DNA from: Rehmannia glutinosa
Lineage: Eukaryota; Streptophyta; Magnoliopsida; Lamiales; Orobanchaceae
Assembly (NCBI GenBank): GCA_016081115.2
Contig: JABTTQ020002182.1
Location: 372,001-436,000 of the forward strand
Reading direction: 5' to 3'
Length of the DNA: 64,000 nucleotides
Part shown: positions 1 to 12,200 of the stretch, piece after piece
Layout of the letters: every line of letters begins with the position of its first letter
How positions within the stretch are numbered: the stretch's first letter is position 1
The notes under the pieces: model-generated
Seen by the model: only the letters and a program-made list of their open reading frames with translations
Database searches by the model: none
What the model was told of the DNA's origin: nothing
Made by a program: the position numbers and the translations under genes

Positions 1-2564
1 TAGGCTCTTGTATCTTCACTTTTGTCTACAAAAGAAGGATCAAAATATATAGAAAAGTGGTTAAAGCTGATAAAGTAAATCTATCAGATAATGGCTTAAC
101 AACGAATAGAATTTGCTGTCAAAAATCATAGGGGACCGGTCGCTGTGTTAAAAATACGAAAGTTTAAAACGTTAATCTGAGATTTTACACGGGTTGCCAG
201 GGGGTGGGAACCGATCCACATCATAGGGTAACCGATCGCCTAGGGGATTCGACTGGTCCCCCTATGGTTGGACCGGTCCCCCTGAGAACAGAGGGATTTT
301 TTTTTTGAGGGGAAGAACAGAGGAATTTTGATGAAAAACTGATCCATAAATAATTCTCAGGCACTGGTCGACCAAATCTGTCGCCCTCCTCATTTTTCTT
401 CTCTGTTTCGATTCTGTTTTAAAATATAATTTTCAGGTATGGGTTGCCCTATAGGGTGACTGGGTCAACCTCAATACAAAGAAATTGTCCGATTTTTGTC
501 AAAAAAAAATTCAAGAAGTGCTTTCAAAAACTTCTTAAAAATCACTTAAAATGTTTTGAAGCTTTTGGACAATATTTGGGGACATTGTTTTGGTATAAAA
601 ATTTATTTAAATAAAATCATCAAAATCATGATAAAAATATTTTTCTAATAGTACCCTCGTACAGAGTACTTCACCTCGCTCTTAGGGATCCTAGATCAGG
701 TACGTCTGATTTACCTTCCTAAATCAATATTATTATTGAGTTACTTTTTAGAAAATTCAATTGCATGACAATAAATTATTAAATCTTATATTTAATTACA
801 TCTACAAGTTAAATATTTGAACTAAATTCTCAGCCCATAAAAATACATGGAACTCAATTTAAATGCTCAAATCCCATTATAATATTAATTTATTCATTAA
901 AGAAGACTACTTAATGTGCTATGTTTTGGTCCTTTTGGACTATGGGTAATTATTTAGTAAGCAAAAAATTCACGAGAAAGTATGATACATATAACTAAAT
1001 TAAGTTTCAAAAACATATATTTATTCATTTTTTCTGAAATTGAAAATTTATTTAAAGTAAATAGCTTTTCTTTAGAGGAAACTTTAGGAAGGTATATGTT
1101 AAATATAATCTAGTTCAACGATGTCATTATGTTTGCCCTATTTAATCAGACTCATTCCAATGTAAGTGGATGGAATATTCAAGGCAAAAATTTGTGTGAG
1201 ACGGTTGCACTGTGCGACGGAAAAATAAAAGTAAATAATTCTAAGTGTATTTTTAGAGTAAAAAAATAATACATTGTCTAAACATACTTTTTAGTTGTTC
1301 GGATAATATATTGATTTTTTGTTGGTTAAACTGGTTTGTGAATATCGAAAACTGCCGAAAATTTGAGCAGATTAAAGGTATGAGAACAGAAAGTCGAGGC
1401 AATAGTTAGGCTCTTTCTCTTTAATACGAAATTGCCCTACTCACGGTGTTTATGGTATTTGGCAATCGCCTCCCAAGATACAATGACTTACGTCTTGTGA
1501 TAGCAACACTGCAAATCACAATACACTTCGAACTTTTAGTGTTTATGAACTCTCTGTATTGACTTATGCAGAATGTATGTAAAAATAGAATTTTTCAGAT
1601 GCCAAAAAATGAATCTGGGGATTCCTTTATACAGAACTTCTGGTGCTTTTCCGAACAAGTGCATCATCTGGTCCGAATCTATCTGGACTATACGATTGTG
1701 TTCTTTGATAACGTTGCGATCTGACGGTCCATATCGCACCCTTGCAAAGGTTCATAAACCTTTACTATGCACCCCTGCCATTTGGATGAATGTGACTATT
1801 GACAAAGTGCCAAGTGCGCCTCTATAGCGCCCATTGCGACAAGTGCAACGTCTGCGAGCTTGGGCTTGACCTAGCTCAAAGCTATTCAATACCCACATGG
1901 TCCACTAGGGCGCACCATAAGAAGTTTCACTTACTTACTCCTTGTTATTGGTAAAGTTCTATATAAGGTAGCTAAATTTGTTCCTTGTTTCTTATGTGAG
2001 GTGTGACTCTTCACATTCCCACCCTTTTCACATTTTCAAATAAAATGTATTTTAAGTGGCTTATTTTATGAATTAATTTCTCATTCACATGATATTGATT
2101 TTGAGAAATTCAAAATGCTAAACTCATCTACTTGCGGTATAGATTACGTGTATTTCATTTATTTTCTAATACAAACAAATGAGCCCACTTAATCAATTGG
2201 TCAAACTCCGGTCAATATCCAATTTTCACAACTAATTTCAATATTTTTATCCTAAAAATATTAGTTTTTACATTAATATTTATTATTCTTTGTTTTCGTC
2301 GCATGATGCGGCTATATCACGAGAGGCCTACTCAATAATCAGATAGCTAATAGTTAAAAGCTTAAATCAAGAACTTTATTCTCAAACTTTACAACTAAAC
2401 ATACTTTTAGACTTTTAGTTTATACGTTTTTTTTACAACAATATTTCCACTCCCCTCGATCCAAAAGCTCAACTATAATATCTAAATATTTTTTTATTTT
2501 CACACATATAATTAATATACAAAACAAGAAATTATCTAAAAATTACGGAAAAATAAAATGGAAC
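1..2564. other. AT-rich intergenic DNA, no gene recognised
   Basis: No open frame here has a recognisable domain; the longest are 60-85 codons and overlap on opposite strands near 1536-1827. Positions 131-285 hold five variants of a GACCGGTCCCC / AACCGATC motif. The stretch 1880-2030 has the mixed composition of a decayed repeat. Nothing else can be supported. Confidence 0.5.
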
Positions 2565-2582
2565 AAGAACTCTCTAAATTTT
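2565..2582. repeat. LINE 5' target-site duplication
   Basis: AAGAACTCTCTAAATTTT is repeated at 8409-8426 with one A/G difference, directly after the LINE poly(A). This marks the left edge of the insertion. Confidence 0.85.
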
Positions 2583-2864
2583 AGGATTGTACACATGACT
2601 AATCGTAGTCCTAGGGTTTCCCTTAGCGCCCGTTGCTCCTCCGTCGTCTCGTCTATTATGGACATGGTCATGGTAGATCCGCCTTTGTTTAATACGGTTC
2701 TCTTCTCTCGTCCATCCCTCTCCTTTCTGTTTTCCCTTTTTTCTTTACGTTTGTTTTTTGGTTTTGCAGATCCCCTTGTTAGTTGCGGTTCTCACGGGCA
2801 GAGATTCATTCCGCGATCCGATTCTCTCTGAGCGTTTGCCATCTGCCTGGGCCTCTCTCCTTCA

Positions 2865-4372
2865 ATGGCTGATCACCTCTCTTCCATTTATGCCAAGCTT
2901 TCCCTTAATGAGGAAGAAAAAATTGAGATCTCCGCTGACGCATTAAATCTCACAGATTTTGAAGGATCCAACTTCCTTGTGGGTAGGGTTTTGGCTCCCC
3001 GTGTTATTAATTTCGATTCCATCTCTTCTATGTTCAAGCGGCTATGGAACCCCCGTCATGGTCTATCATGCAAACCTCTGGGAGATAACACGGTCTTATT
3101 TATGTTCAAGAATGCGGTTGATATGAAAAAGGTTCTCAACGGTTCACCTTGGCTTTTCGACAAATCCCTTCTCGCCCTCACAGAAGCCGATGCATCCCAG
3201 ATCGGTTCAAACATTGAAGTGTCATCCTGTCAGTTTTGGGCTCAGATCCATGATTTGCCGATTGGTCTTATGAATAGGGTTTTCGCGGAAACATCTGGAA
3301 ACACTATTGGTAAATTTTTGGAGGTCGATGTCGATTCGGACGGCTGCTCTTTCGGGCGTTTTCTCCGAATTCGAGTTGAAATGGATATCACAAAACCACT
3401 GCGACGTGTTCTCAAAACGAATTTCAAAGGAACAGATTTCGTGCTCCCGATCAAATACGAACGGCTTCCAAATTTCTGCTATTTTTGCGGCGTCATCGGT
3501 CATGGAGAAAAAGACTGTGATGCGTGCATCCTTAACCCCCCGGATTCTTCAACCTCCCCGTCCTACGGATCATGGCTCCGAGCCACATCCATTGGTAATC
3601 CTTTCTCGAACCCCCGTACACCCCCCAGCAAAAAGAAGCCTCCACTAACACTACTGACCATACAAACTCTACTTTCCATGCAAACCCTACTTCTACAAAC
3701 CCTCCCTATCCCCCCAGCAACTCCCATAATATCCCCTCACACCCCTCGCACCCAACCCCTCCACCCCATGCACTCAATATCATCCCTACACAAAACACCC
3801 ACTCTTCTGACCATACCACCCAAATCCTTCCTCTTGCCATAACCCTCCCTTTATCACCCACCCCCACCACACACCCATCATCAATCATCACTTGAACCCC
3901 ATTGCCCCCGAGGACGTCACTAAACCTCACCTCCGCCTCGATTCCACTTTGTCCCGCTACTTGCTAACACCCCTCACAATAATCCCCCCCAGCACGATCG
4001 TCACCATCTTCAACTCCTCCACATATCTCTTCTCAACCCTCTCAGAAAATCTCTCATTCATCACCCTCCAGCCCGTTTCTTGTCCCTGTCCATATGGAGC
4101 TCGACACTCCCGCCCGAAAAATTGTTTCCAATAAACGCAATCTCAACTCCTCCAAACGCCCCCTCGTTATGCCAGACCCCACCATTCCTTCCTTCCCTAA
4201 CTCCTCTAAACGCAAACTCCCTAATAGCTTTTCTCTAACCCATTCTACTGCCCCACCTAACCAAAAAAAAACCAAAACAGCTACCAAACGCTCAAAACCC
4301 ACCTCAGCCCCCTCAAAAGATCTTATCCGAACGGCGAAGATTGGCGATGGCCAATCCCGCCGAACCCAATGA
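2865..4372 (+). pseudogene. LINE ORF1 (DUF4283 + CCHC zinc knuckle), frameshifted
   Basis: The ORF1-type protein coats the LINE RNA. The first frame (2865-3842) starts MADHLSS and covers a DUF4283-like domain at about residues 35-180. A CCHC knuckle follows at residues 205-218, seen as CYFCGVIGHGEKDC. From about 3540 the frame runs into a C-rich, Pro/Ser/Thr-rich stretch that shifts frame at least once. The C-terminal part (basic, rich in Lys, Ser, Pro and Thr) is readable at 4094-4372 in another frame. Its stop TGA at 4370-4372 overlaps the ORF2 ATG at 4369. The start at 2865 is the first ATG leading into the conserved domain. The domain assignment is by recognition of the family pattern. 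Confidence 0.8.
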
Positions 4373-7300
4373 GTATCATAAGTTGGAATTGTCGGGGGCT
4401 TGGGAACCCTCGGACAATTCAAGAGTTGCGTGGCTTTATACGCAACAAAGCTCCCCAATTGGTGTTTTTATGCGAAACGAAATGCAAGGCATCGAGTTGT
4501 TGATAGGATAAAATTTTCTCTCGATATGTTTGGTATTCTTTGTGGATTCTCGAGGCCGTTCGGGCGGCCTTGCTCTTTATGGAGTAAGGATATTCCGGTT
4601 TCTCTTCGGAGTTTTTCAGATAGATTCATTGACGTAGACGTCGATCTCATGGGTCAGTCATTCCGTTTTACGGGGGTGTACAACGAACCGAATGTCAGCT
4701 TGCGAAGAAATGGGTGGAATCAAATCCGTAACCTCCTTGGTCCCCCGGACAAGCCCTGGCTCATGTGTGGCAATTTTAATGAAGTTCTTTCCCAGAGTGA
4801 ATTTCAAGGAACGCAATTGAGAGCGGATTGGCAAATAAAATTATTTCGGGACACCCTTGCTCATCTTAACATGTTCGATCTAGGCTTTGAGGGGCAAACT
4901 TTCACTTGGGATCGACTCGCTCTTCACCCGTACACCCAACGAGCATGTCTCGACCGAGCCATCAGTAATCTGATTTGGAAGGATCTTTTCCCTTGGAGCC
5001 GCATTTGTCATCTTCCACCTTCTTCTCCGACCACTCCATCATCCACATCCAAGTTCGTAACCGTGACTCGAAAGCCTTCCACGGGAATAAGCGCCGTCCC
5101 TTTCGATTCGAGGCCCTTTGGGTGTGAGTTAAGGATTGCGAAAAAATCATAAAGAACAGCTGAGATTGTAATCCGGGTCCTCTACCCGACAAATTACAAG
5201 ATTGTTCCATTGGGCTATTAAACTGGGGGCGCCAGTACAAAGATGAATTGGAGGATAAAGTGGAAAATCTAAAGAATAAAATTAACTCCCTTCGCAGAGG
5301 CAACATCACAGAGGACACGAAATCTGAAATATCTCATCTCCAGCATGAATTGGACTTATGTCTTGATTTGCTGGACTTGAAATGGAACCAACGGGCTAAA
5401 TTGCATTGGTACAAAGAAGGTGATCGTAATACACGATTCTTTCATAATCGGGCTAACAAGCGGAAACAAATCAACCATATCTCCTTCCTCAAAGACGACA
5501 CGGGCCATACCCACGATTCCCCGGAAGGCATTGAAAAAATTATCATTGATTATTTTGGTGGCCTCTTTTCCTCTTCCAAGCCTTTACCTTCCGATACCGC
5601 TCAGGCACTTGGCAGACTAACTCCGAGAGTTTCAGCCGCTATGAACCATCTGCTGTCAGAGCCGTTCACTGAAAAGGAGATCATCAAGGCCTTAAAGCAC
5701 ATGCACCCCTTCAAATCCCCCGGACCCGACGGTATGAGCCCTGTCTTTTTTCAAAAATTCTGGCATATTGTTGGTAAAGATGTGATTGACTTTGTGTTAA
5801 ATTTCCTCAATGGGCGCACTCATGATAACAATCTCAATTTTACTCACATTGTCCTGATCCCCAAAATGAATAATCCAGATTTAGTCTCTGCAATGTCACA
5901 TACAAATTAGCGTCTAAGGTCCTAGCCAATCGCCTCAAGACTGTCCTTCCGCACATTATATCTGAATCTCAATCGGCTTTTATCCTGGGCCGCCTTATAA
6001 CCGATAATATTTTAATTGCCCATGAAACTCACCATTTTATGCGTGTGAAGCCTCCGTCGAATACTGGGCTTATGTCTATTAAATTACATATGAGCAAAGC
6101 TTTCGACAGGATTGAATGGAACTTCCTCCGCCAGACACTGTGTGCGTTGGGTTTTGCCCCGGGGTTTATTAATATAGTCATGATGTGTGCGTCGAGTGCT
6201 CGTTTCTCATTTCTTTTGAATGGCATCGAATTTGGACATCTTATTCCACATGGGGCTTCGCCAGGCGACCCCTCTCACCTTATCATTTATCATTTGCTCG
6301 GAAGTGTTCTCTTGTATCTTGCGGGACCTACTGATTTGTCGAGAAAATAAACGGGCGAGTTCAGCGCCCCTCGCGTTGCCCATTTGTTCTTCGCGGATGA
6401 CACTTTACTCTTGGAAGTGCGACAATTGAGGAAGCGTTTTACACTTAAAGTTTGCCATTAATCTCTTCGAAAAAGTCTCGGGCCAATTGGTGAACTTAGA
6501 CAAATCCGGAGTTTATTTCACAAATGACGTCGTACATCCTCTACGTCTCTCCATCCTCGATGTGTTGGGTTTCAAAGAAGTGGAAAACCATGGGAAATAT
6601 TTGGGCCTTCCAAGTGTCATTGGGCGTAGTAAGAAAGAGATTTTTGGTTATCTAAAGGATAAAATATGGCAAAGGATACAAGGGTGGTCGCACACCCATT
6701 TTTCAAGGCGGGAAGGAGATTTTGATCAAATCATTCTCTAAGGTGCGATCCCAACATATGCCATGAGTTGCTTCAGATTCCCAGATTCCATCATCTCAGA
6801 TATCCAGGGCCTCATATCTTCGTTCTGGTGGGGTAGCACTCCATCGAAACGGAAATTGCATTGGTCCTCTTGGGAGTCACTGGCATGTCGAAAAGAAATG
6901 GGCGGGGTTGGCTTCCGTTCTTTCAAGGCTTTCAATCTGGGTTCATTATCCAAACAAGCTTGGCGCCTCCTTTCTAATCCATCATCGTTGCTTGTGCAGA
7001 TATATAAAGCTAAATATTACAAAGAACGGCTCGGTTTTGGACAAAGTTGGAAATCGCCCGTCTTGGACTTGGCGCAAAGATTTTTCAAGGAATCAGGGTT
7101 TTGAAATTGGGTTGTCTTAAGCGGATAAATTCGGGTGATAATAGCAAGATCTGGGGGGATTCGTGGCTACCTAAACCTCCGTTTTCAGTACGCACGCCCC
7201 CCCTCTCGGATTTCCTTCGTTCAGACACTCCTATTTCGGAGGAAGATACGTCGCTGATTTTGTCTATTCCCTTAGCGGTTCCCCTCGGCAGGATTATTGG

Positions 7301-8379
7301 TATTGTTTCTACAATAAGAACGGTAAATTCTCGGTTAAATCGGCTTATCACCTCATACTAAACAATCCCGGGACTTTTTCGGAAGCCCCGGAACACGGTT
7401 CAACCAGTCAGGGGTTGTCTCCTTCATGGAAAAAATTGTGGGCGTTGCACATTCCGGGCCGCATCATTTACTTCGCTTGGAAGCTTCTCACCCGCACATT
7501 TCCAAGCCCATCGAATCTTGCCCGTCGTCACCTATCTCATAGCCACCTTTGTCCGCTCTGCGCATCCCCTGATTTCTCTACTGCTCATATCTTTTTCCGT
7601 TGCCCGATCGCGTCCCATGTGTGGGTTACCAGTGGTCTCCTTGAAATAGTATCCCTTTTCGATCAGCCAAGCGGCGAATTATGGATCAGGGATATCATCC
7701 TCAACTGCTCCGCTGACATTTGTGGGTATGTTCTCTCACTTTGTAACGGGATTTGGTACGCTTTTAACCAAAAGGTTTTTGAAGATACCCCTGTATCGCC
7801 CATTGCTATCGTCATCTCAGCCTGTCTCTCTCTCTCCACCTTTCGGGACGCTCGTCTTTGGCCAGAAAGACAACCTCGATGCCTCTCGTCACCCTTCCCT
7901 TCACATGTCATCCCCTCGGGAACCCACGTGTTTTTCGAGGAGCCATCTCTTCCACCCCAGTTCAGGCAGCGGTAGGCGTATGCATAATAAACTCTTCGGG
8001 AAACTTTGTTAAAGGTTTTGCCAAGTGCTTCCCCGGCATTTCGAACCCTGACGTGGCTGAGGCATTAGCCCTTCGTGAAGCAGTTCTGCTTGTCAAGGCG
8101 TCCAACCTCCTATGCTCCTCTTTCCTAGGCGACTCGGCGAACATTATCCTCGCAGCTTCAGGAATATCGGATGCTCATCCCGACTACGAGCCCCTCATCT
8201 CAGATATAAATGATCTACTTGTGAACTTTAATTTTTCCGGTTTTTACTGGATTCCTAGACTAGATAATTCGATTGCGCATGAATTTGCCCATTACGCTAA
8301 ACGCACATCTTGTATGGCTACCTCATGGGGCCATCCTCCTGACTTTTTGTCTCAATCAGCGTTGGACCGTTTCCAGTAA
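4369..8379 (+). pseudogene. LINE ORF2 (endonuclease, RT, zf-RVT, RNase H), frameshifted
   Basis: ORF2 drives target-primed reverse transcription. It opens with MSIISWNCRGLG, the usual start of the plant LINE apurinic-like endonuclease. The endonuclease continues in another frame to about 5150; its usual GDFNE motif reads GNFNE at 4769-4783, so the catalytic Asp is Asn. RT follows from 5248. The palm motif usually read as LDMSKA is LHMSKAFDR at 6084-6110 (Asp to His), while the second motif FADD at 6390-6401 is intact. A zf-RVT region with CPLC and HIFFRC lies in 7415-7700. An RNase H-like C-terminus (about 7960-8379) ends in DRFQ. At least six frame changes or stops interrupt it, including near 4490, 5150, 5905, 6350, 7100 and 7970. 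It is non-functional as written. Confidence 0.85.
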
Positions 8380-8408
8380 TTAATATTACTATTTTCGTTT
8401 CAAAAAAA

Positions 8409-8426
8409 AAGAACTCTCTAGATTTT
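8409..8426. repeat. LINE 3' target-site duplication
   Basis: AAGAACTCTCTAGATTTT follows the A run that ends the LINE and matches 2565-2582 at 17 of 18 positions. Confidence 0.85.
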
Positions 8427-8498
8427 CTCGAGGAAGCAATAAGTTGTTGTACTCGGTCTTCAATATATTGCACCAAAGAGGCAAAGATGCATCACCAC

Positions 8499-8780
8499 TA
8501 GGGGCGCAAACGAGTCAAGCCAAATATAGTATTGTTCAAATTTGTTTGAATTTTAATCGAGCTTCAAAAATTGTGTTTGAATTTGGTTTGATTATTAATC
8601 GAATCAAACTCAAACGAGTTTTTAGTCGAGTCAAACACAAATCGAGCTCAAATAACTTAATATTTCACATATTTTATCAAATCGGAAATGTTTTCAAACT
8701 TGACTCATTATATTAATGAACCGAGTTCAAACAAGCTTTTAACTACCGATCTTTCGACTATTGAGTAGTTTGGTGCCCTA
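8499..8780. mobile_element. hAT-like MITE
   Basis: It begins TAGGGGCGCAAACGAG and ends GAGTAGTTTGGTGCCCTA, imperfect terminal inverted repeats of the common plant hAT MITE type. The inside repeats motifs such as TCGAGTCAAAC and AATCGAGC and has no coding capacity. The 8-bp target duplication is not clear, so the superfamily call rests on the termini. It ends 9 bp before Helitron V. Confidence 0.55.
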
Positions 8781-9248
8781 TAAATATCACAAGTAATTCC
8801 ACCTGTGTGTTGCACGTGTATCAGTATTTTAACATTATTAATTTGTAAGAAAACTATTTATTAACAATGAGTTTGTATTTATTACTTTATTTTAATAATA
8901 ATATTTATATAAAGTAAATAAAAATAAATATTTGTATATCAAATTTATATTTTTAATTATAAACTTAAATGTCAAATTCAGGTTGTTTATATTTATCTCT
9001 CAATATATGAATATTTCTATATTGGTATTATATTTGTCACTCTCTTTCTCACACACACATTACCTCTATACAAAAAAATCCATATGATACATATATTTCC
9101 ATATTGAACTTGCATTGATGTTTGATAAAAAAAAAACTTGCATTGATGAAAAAATAATACTTGACATTATTAATAAATAAAAATCTTCATAACTTGTATT
9201 AATAAATCTATTAACTCTCCATAAATAATGTCAATGAATAAATGTAGT

Positions 9249-12200
9249 TTACAAATTACGAAAAACTTCCTTACATACAACATTTGTAGTCCTGTTGCTA
9301 CATTTATTCTTATCATCACAAATTAGGATTTTTAAACCCTACGATTAGTCACCCTGGATACAAAGAACGCATAATTGACCATGGTTGAATATGGCTTTTT
9401 CAAAAGAACAACAAGAGAGAGATTGATTGTCTTGACTTTTGTTGATAGTCATCGTATATGAAACAATCAAAGGAAATCGTCTTTGTTGGAACTTGAAAGG
9501 CAACCCGGATCGGATGGAGTCATTTTGTCATTCAAGGAATTAATACCTTTTGACCTCATTATTTCCTCGACGAATCTTTGCCTCCAAAACGTGATCACCA
9601 AGCTTTGTAACAACCAATCTAGTGTCGTTGCATAAACCAAGTGAATGGTCTATATTCCTCAACAACATCACCGGAGTTCCAACCTTCAACTTTAACTCAT
9701 GATTCGACACTCCAGAACACCTAATTGTGTTCAAAAACTCTGGTGTGTGCACATCCTGCAATAGGTCAACATTTGAATCTAATTTGCACGCATTGTCAGA
9801 GCTCAAATATATCTTATATTCCCCTTCGTTCAATGAAGTCATATATCCATTTACAGAATCGACCACATCAAGTGTTGGTGCAAGGATGGCGCGACCCTCC
9901 AAATAAACTGAGCATTCATTAGTCTTACCAAATTGAGGATATGTGATTTCTACAATTGTCGTATTAGGGTCCCCATCACATTTCAATAATACATCATCAG
10001 GAATTTCAATATCAACAATACCATCATTCGGACCTCCAACTGATCCATCTCCTATGCTCGCGATCCATTCTGAAAACTTCTTCAATTCAAGATACTCAGA
10101 ATCTGAATTTAGATTTTGTAGCGTCATGTTCTTGGTTAACCTCAAAACTGTGCAATACCTCCATAAACGTGAAGAATTGATCGTCGCATGAACTATGTCT
10201 TGTTTGGTGCCTTTTGGAACCACAGGTAAGACTTGGTGAAAATCCCCACCGAGCACCATTATTTTACCTCCAAAGGGTTGATCTGAGCTATTTGGATTGT
10301 TGTATCTCATAATATCTTTCAGTGATGTATCCAAAGCTTCAAAACAATGTTTATGTATCTTGGGGGCTTCGTCCCAAATTATCAGCTGTGCATGTACTAT
10401 TAGTTCTGCAAGCGGACTACCTTGAGATATTTTTCACGTTGATTCTTCAGTAAGAATGAATAAAAGTTTAAACCTCGAATGACCAATTCTTCCATTTGGC
10501 AGAAGAAGCGAAGCTATGTCGCTAGACGCTACATTTAGAACAATTCCACCCCTAGACCTTATGGCTGCAGAAAGTGTTCGCCACACAAAAGTTTTTCCAG
10601 TGCCTCCACATCCATATACGAAGAATATATCACCCTTCTTCGAATCAACTGAGTCCATAACTTTATCATAAACATGTCGCTGCTCACTGTTCAAACTTTT
10701 AATTAGATTTATGTGTTCTTCGCTCAATGCTTGACGATCGTATTGCATTTCATCAGAAATAACTTATTGTGAAAGATATTACAACTCACGACATTTGGTA
10801 CTGGCATCTCCGGATAATCCTTTAAACTTTTTCGAGCTTCTGCAATAATTTCTCAACTTCTACTAATGCTAGATTTTTTATTTCATCATCACTCAGATTC
10901 AATTATGAAAAATATCAAATGAATCAGTTAGTTGGATCAATTTAAATATAGCAAAATTTAATAATTCTATATAATAACATTATTCATAACCCTTTATATT
11001 TTCTCGAAATGGCATTGTTTGTATAAAACATCATCCGATAAATATTTCCAACATTTTTCCCAAATATATTTTGGACGGCTCAAACAGTCTGAATAATGCA
11101 AAGTAGTGAACAAACCTCTTACAGACTGTGTAGATCCCCAATAGCTTGCCTCAGTAATACCATCAATATATTCTCTATCATCTTCGAACAACCCCATAGC
11201 ATAACAGGCATCGCGATATGAACCGTATTGGGTGTTGTTAACTTTTTTTAATCATCATGACATTTTGCTCCTCGGATTATGTTAAGCAGACACCTAGCAT
11301 AATAATTATCACCAGACCCCGGGGGGATGTAGTAAAATCGAGCCAAAGACAATCCTCTTTTCCTAGTAACCCATTCCCTAGTGTCTTTCTTCCAAACAAA
11401 AATTTGAGAAAATTCCACGTAAGTCAGATTGTTTGCCTCTGGGAATTTTTTATTAGCCTCAAACCAACCTAAAAACATACTTTGATTCAACAATTGACGT
11501 CAATGACTTCATCCAATGGGTCTGAATCTGAAAAAATGATTCTCTGCTCATCTGGAAGATGAATGCTCAATCGTTCGACAGGGGGATCTTTGTACTGAAT
11601 TTCATATCCAAAAATTCTCCAAGTTGTTTCACATGGTGAAATGTAACGACAATCATAATACATATTCACCTCATTGACATTTGTCTTTAAACCATCAGCA
11701 CTTGTACTCTTATAAAAAGATGTTGTGACTCTATCATTGCATTTGTTGATATATTTGAACAAATAGTTAATAGATCTGGATTGGTTGCACCATTCAACAT
11801 TCAAGTGAGCTCCGCATCGCAACAAAAGATATCGGTTATGTGGAACGACCCATCTGTTATCTAGCGGAACACCGTTTTTCATAACCGTTCTTCCAGTGTT
11901 TCTACGTCTATAGACTGAATAACCATCACCATCGATAGAAGTAGATTCTACAAATCTCTTTGGGAAATGCTTGGTGCACTTATCATCTGACATGCAAGGA
12001 GAAGATTTTCTTATATGACCGCAAGGACCATGAATCATGAAATCTCGCACAAAGAAAGATAATACACACAGGATCTCATATCTCATCTGGAATTTCAGCC
12101 GAAATAATTCGATCAATATCACCTGCATTCGGGTATCTATCTTCTTTTGATAAAAAAAAAAGAAGGATGTGAGCATGAGGAAGACCTCTCTTTTGGAACT

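Larger units (their letters stand above)
2583..8408 (+). mobile_element. L1-clade LINE retrotransposon, full-length but decayed
   Basis: A non-LTR retrotransposon with the plant L1 layout: short 5' UTR (about 2583-2864), ORF1 with a nucleic-acid-binding domain and CCHC knuckle, ORF2 with endonuclease, reverse transcriptase, zf-RVT and ribonuclease H parts, then a short 3' UTR ending in an A run at 8402-8410. An 18-bp target-site duplication with one mismatch flanks it, so both ends are present and the copy is not 5'-truncated. Several frameshifts and changed catalytic residues show it is inactive. The RNase H tail is typical of one plant L1 lineage. The near-perfect duplication suggests fairly recent insertion despite the frameshifts. 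Confidence 0.9.

Noticed and set aside
1536..1827. Overlapping ORFs on both strands
   Set aside because: Neither has a recognisable motif. Both are short and overlap almost completely.
2595..2831. Small plus-strand ORF at the LINE 5' end
   Set aside because: It lies in the 5' UTR-like region, with T/C-rich composition and no domain; it is more likely leader than a gene.
3222..3503. Minus-strand ORFs across LINE ORF1
   Set aside because: Shadows of the plus-strand reading, which carries the CCHC knuckle and conserved domain.
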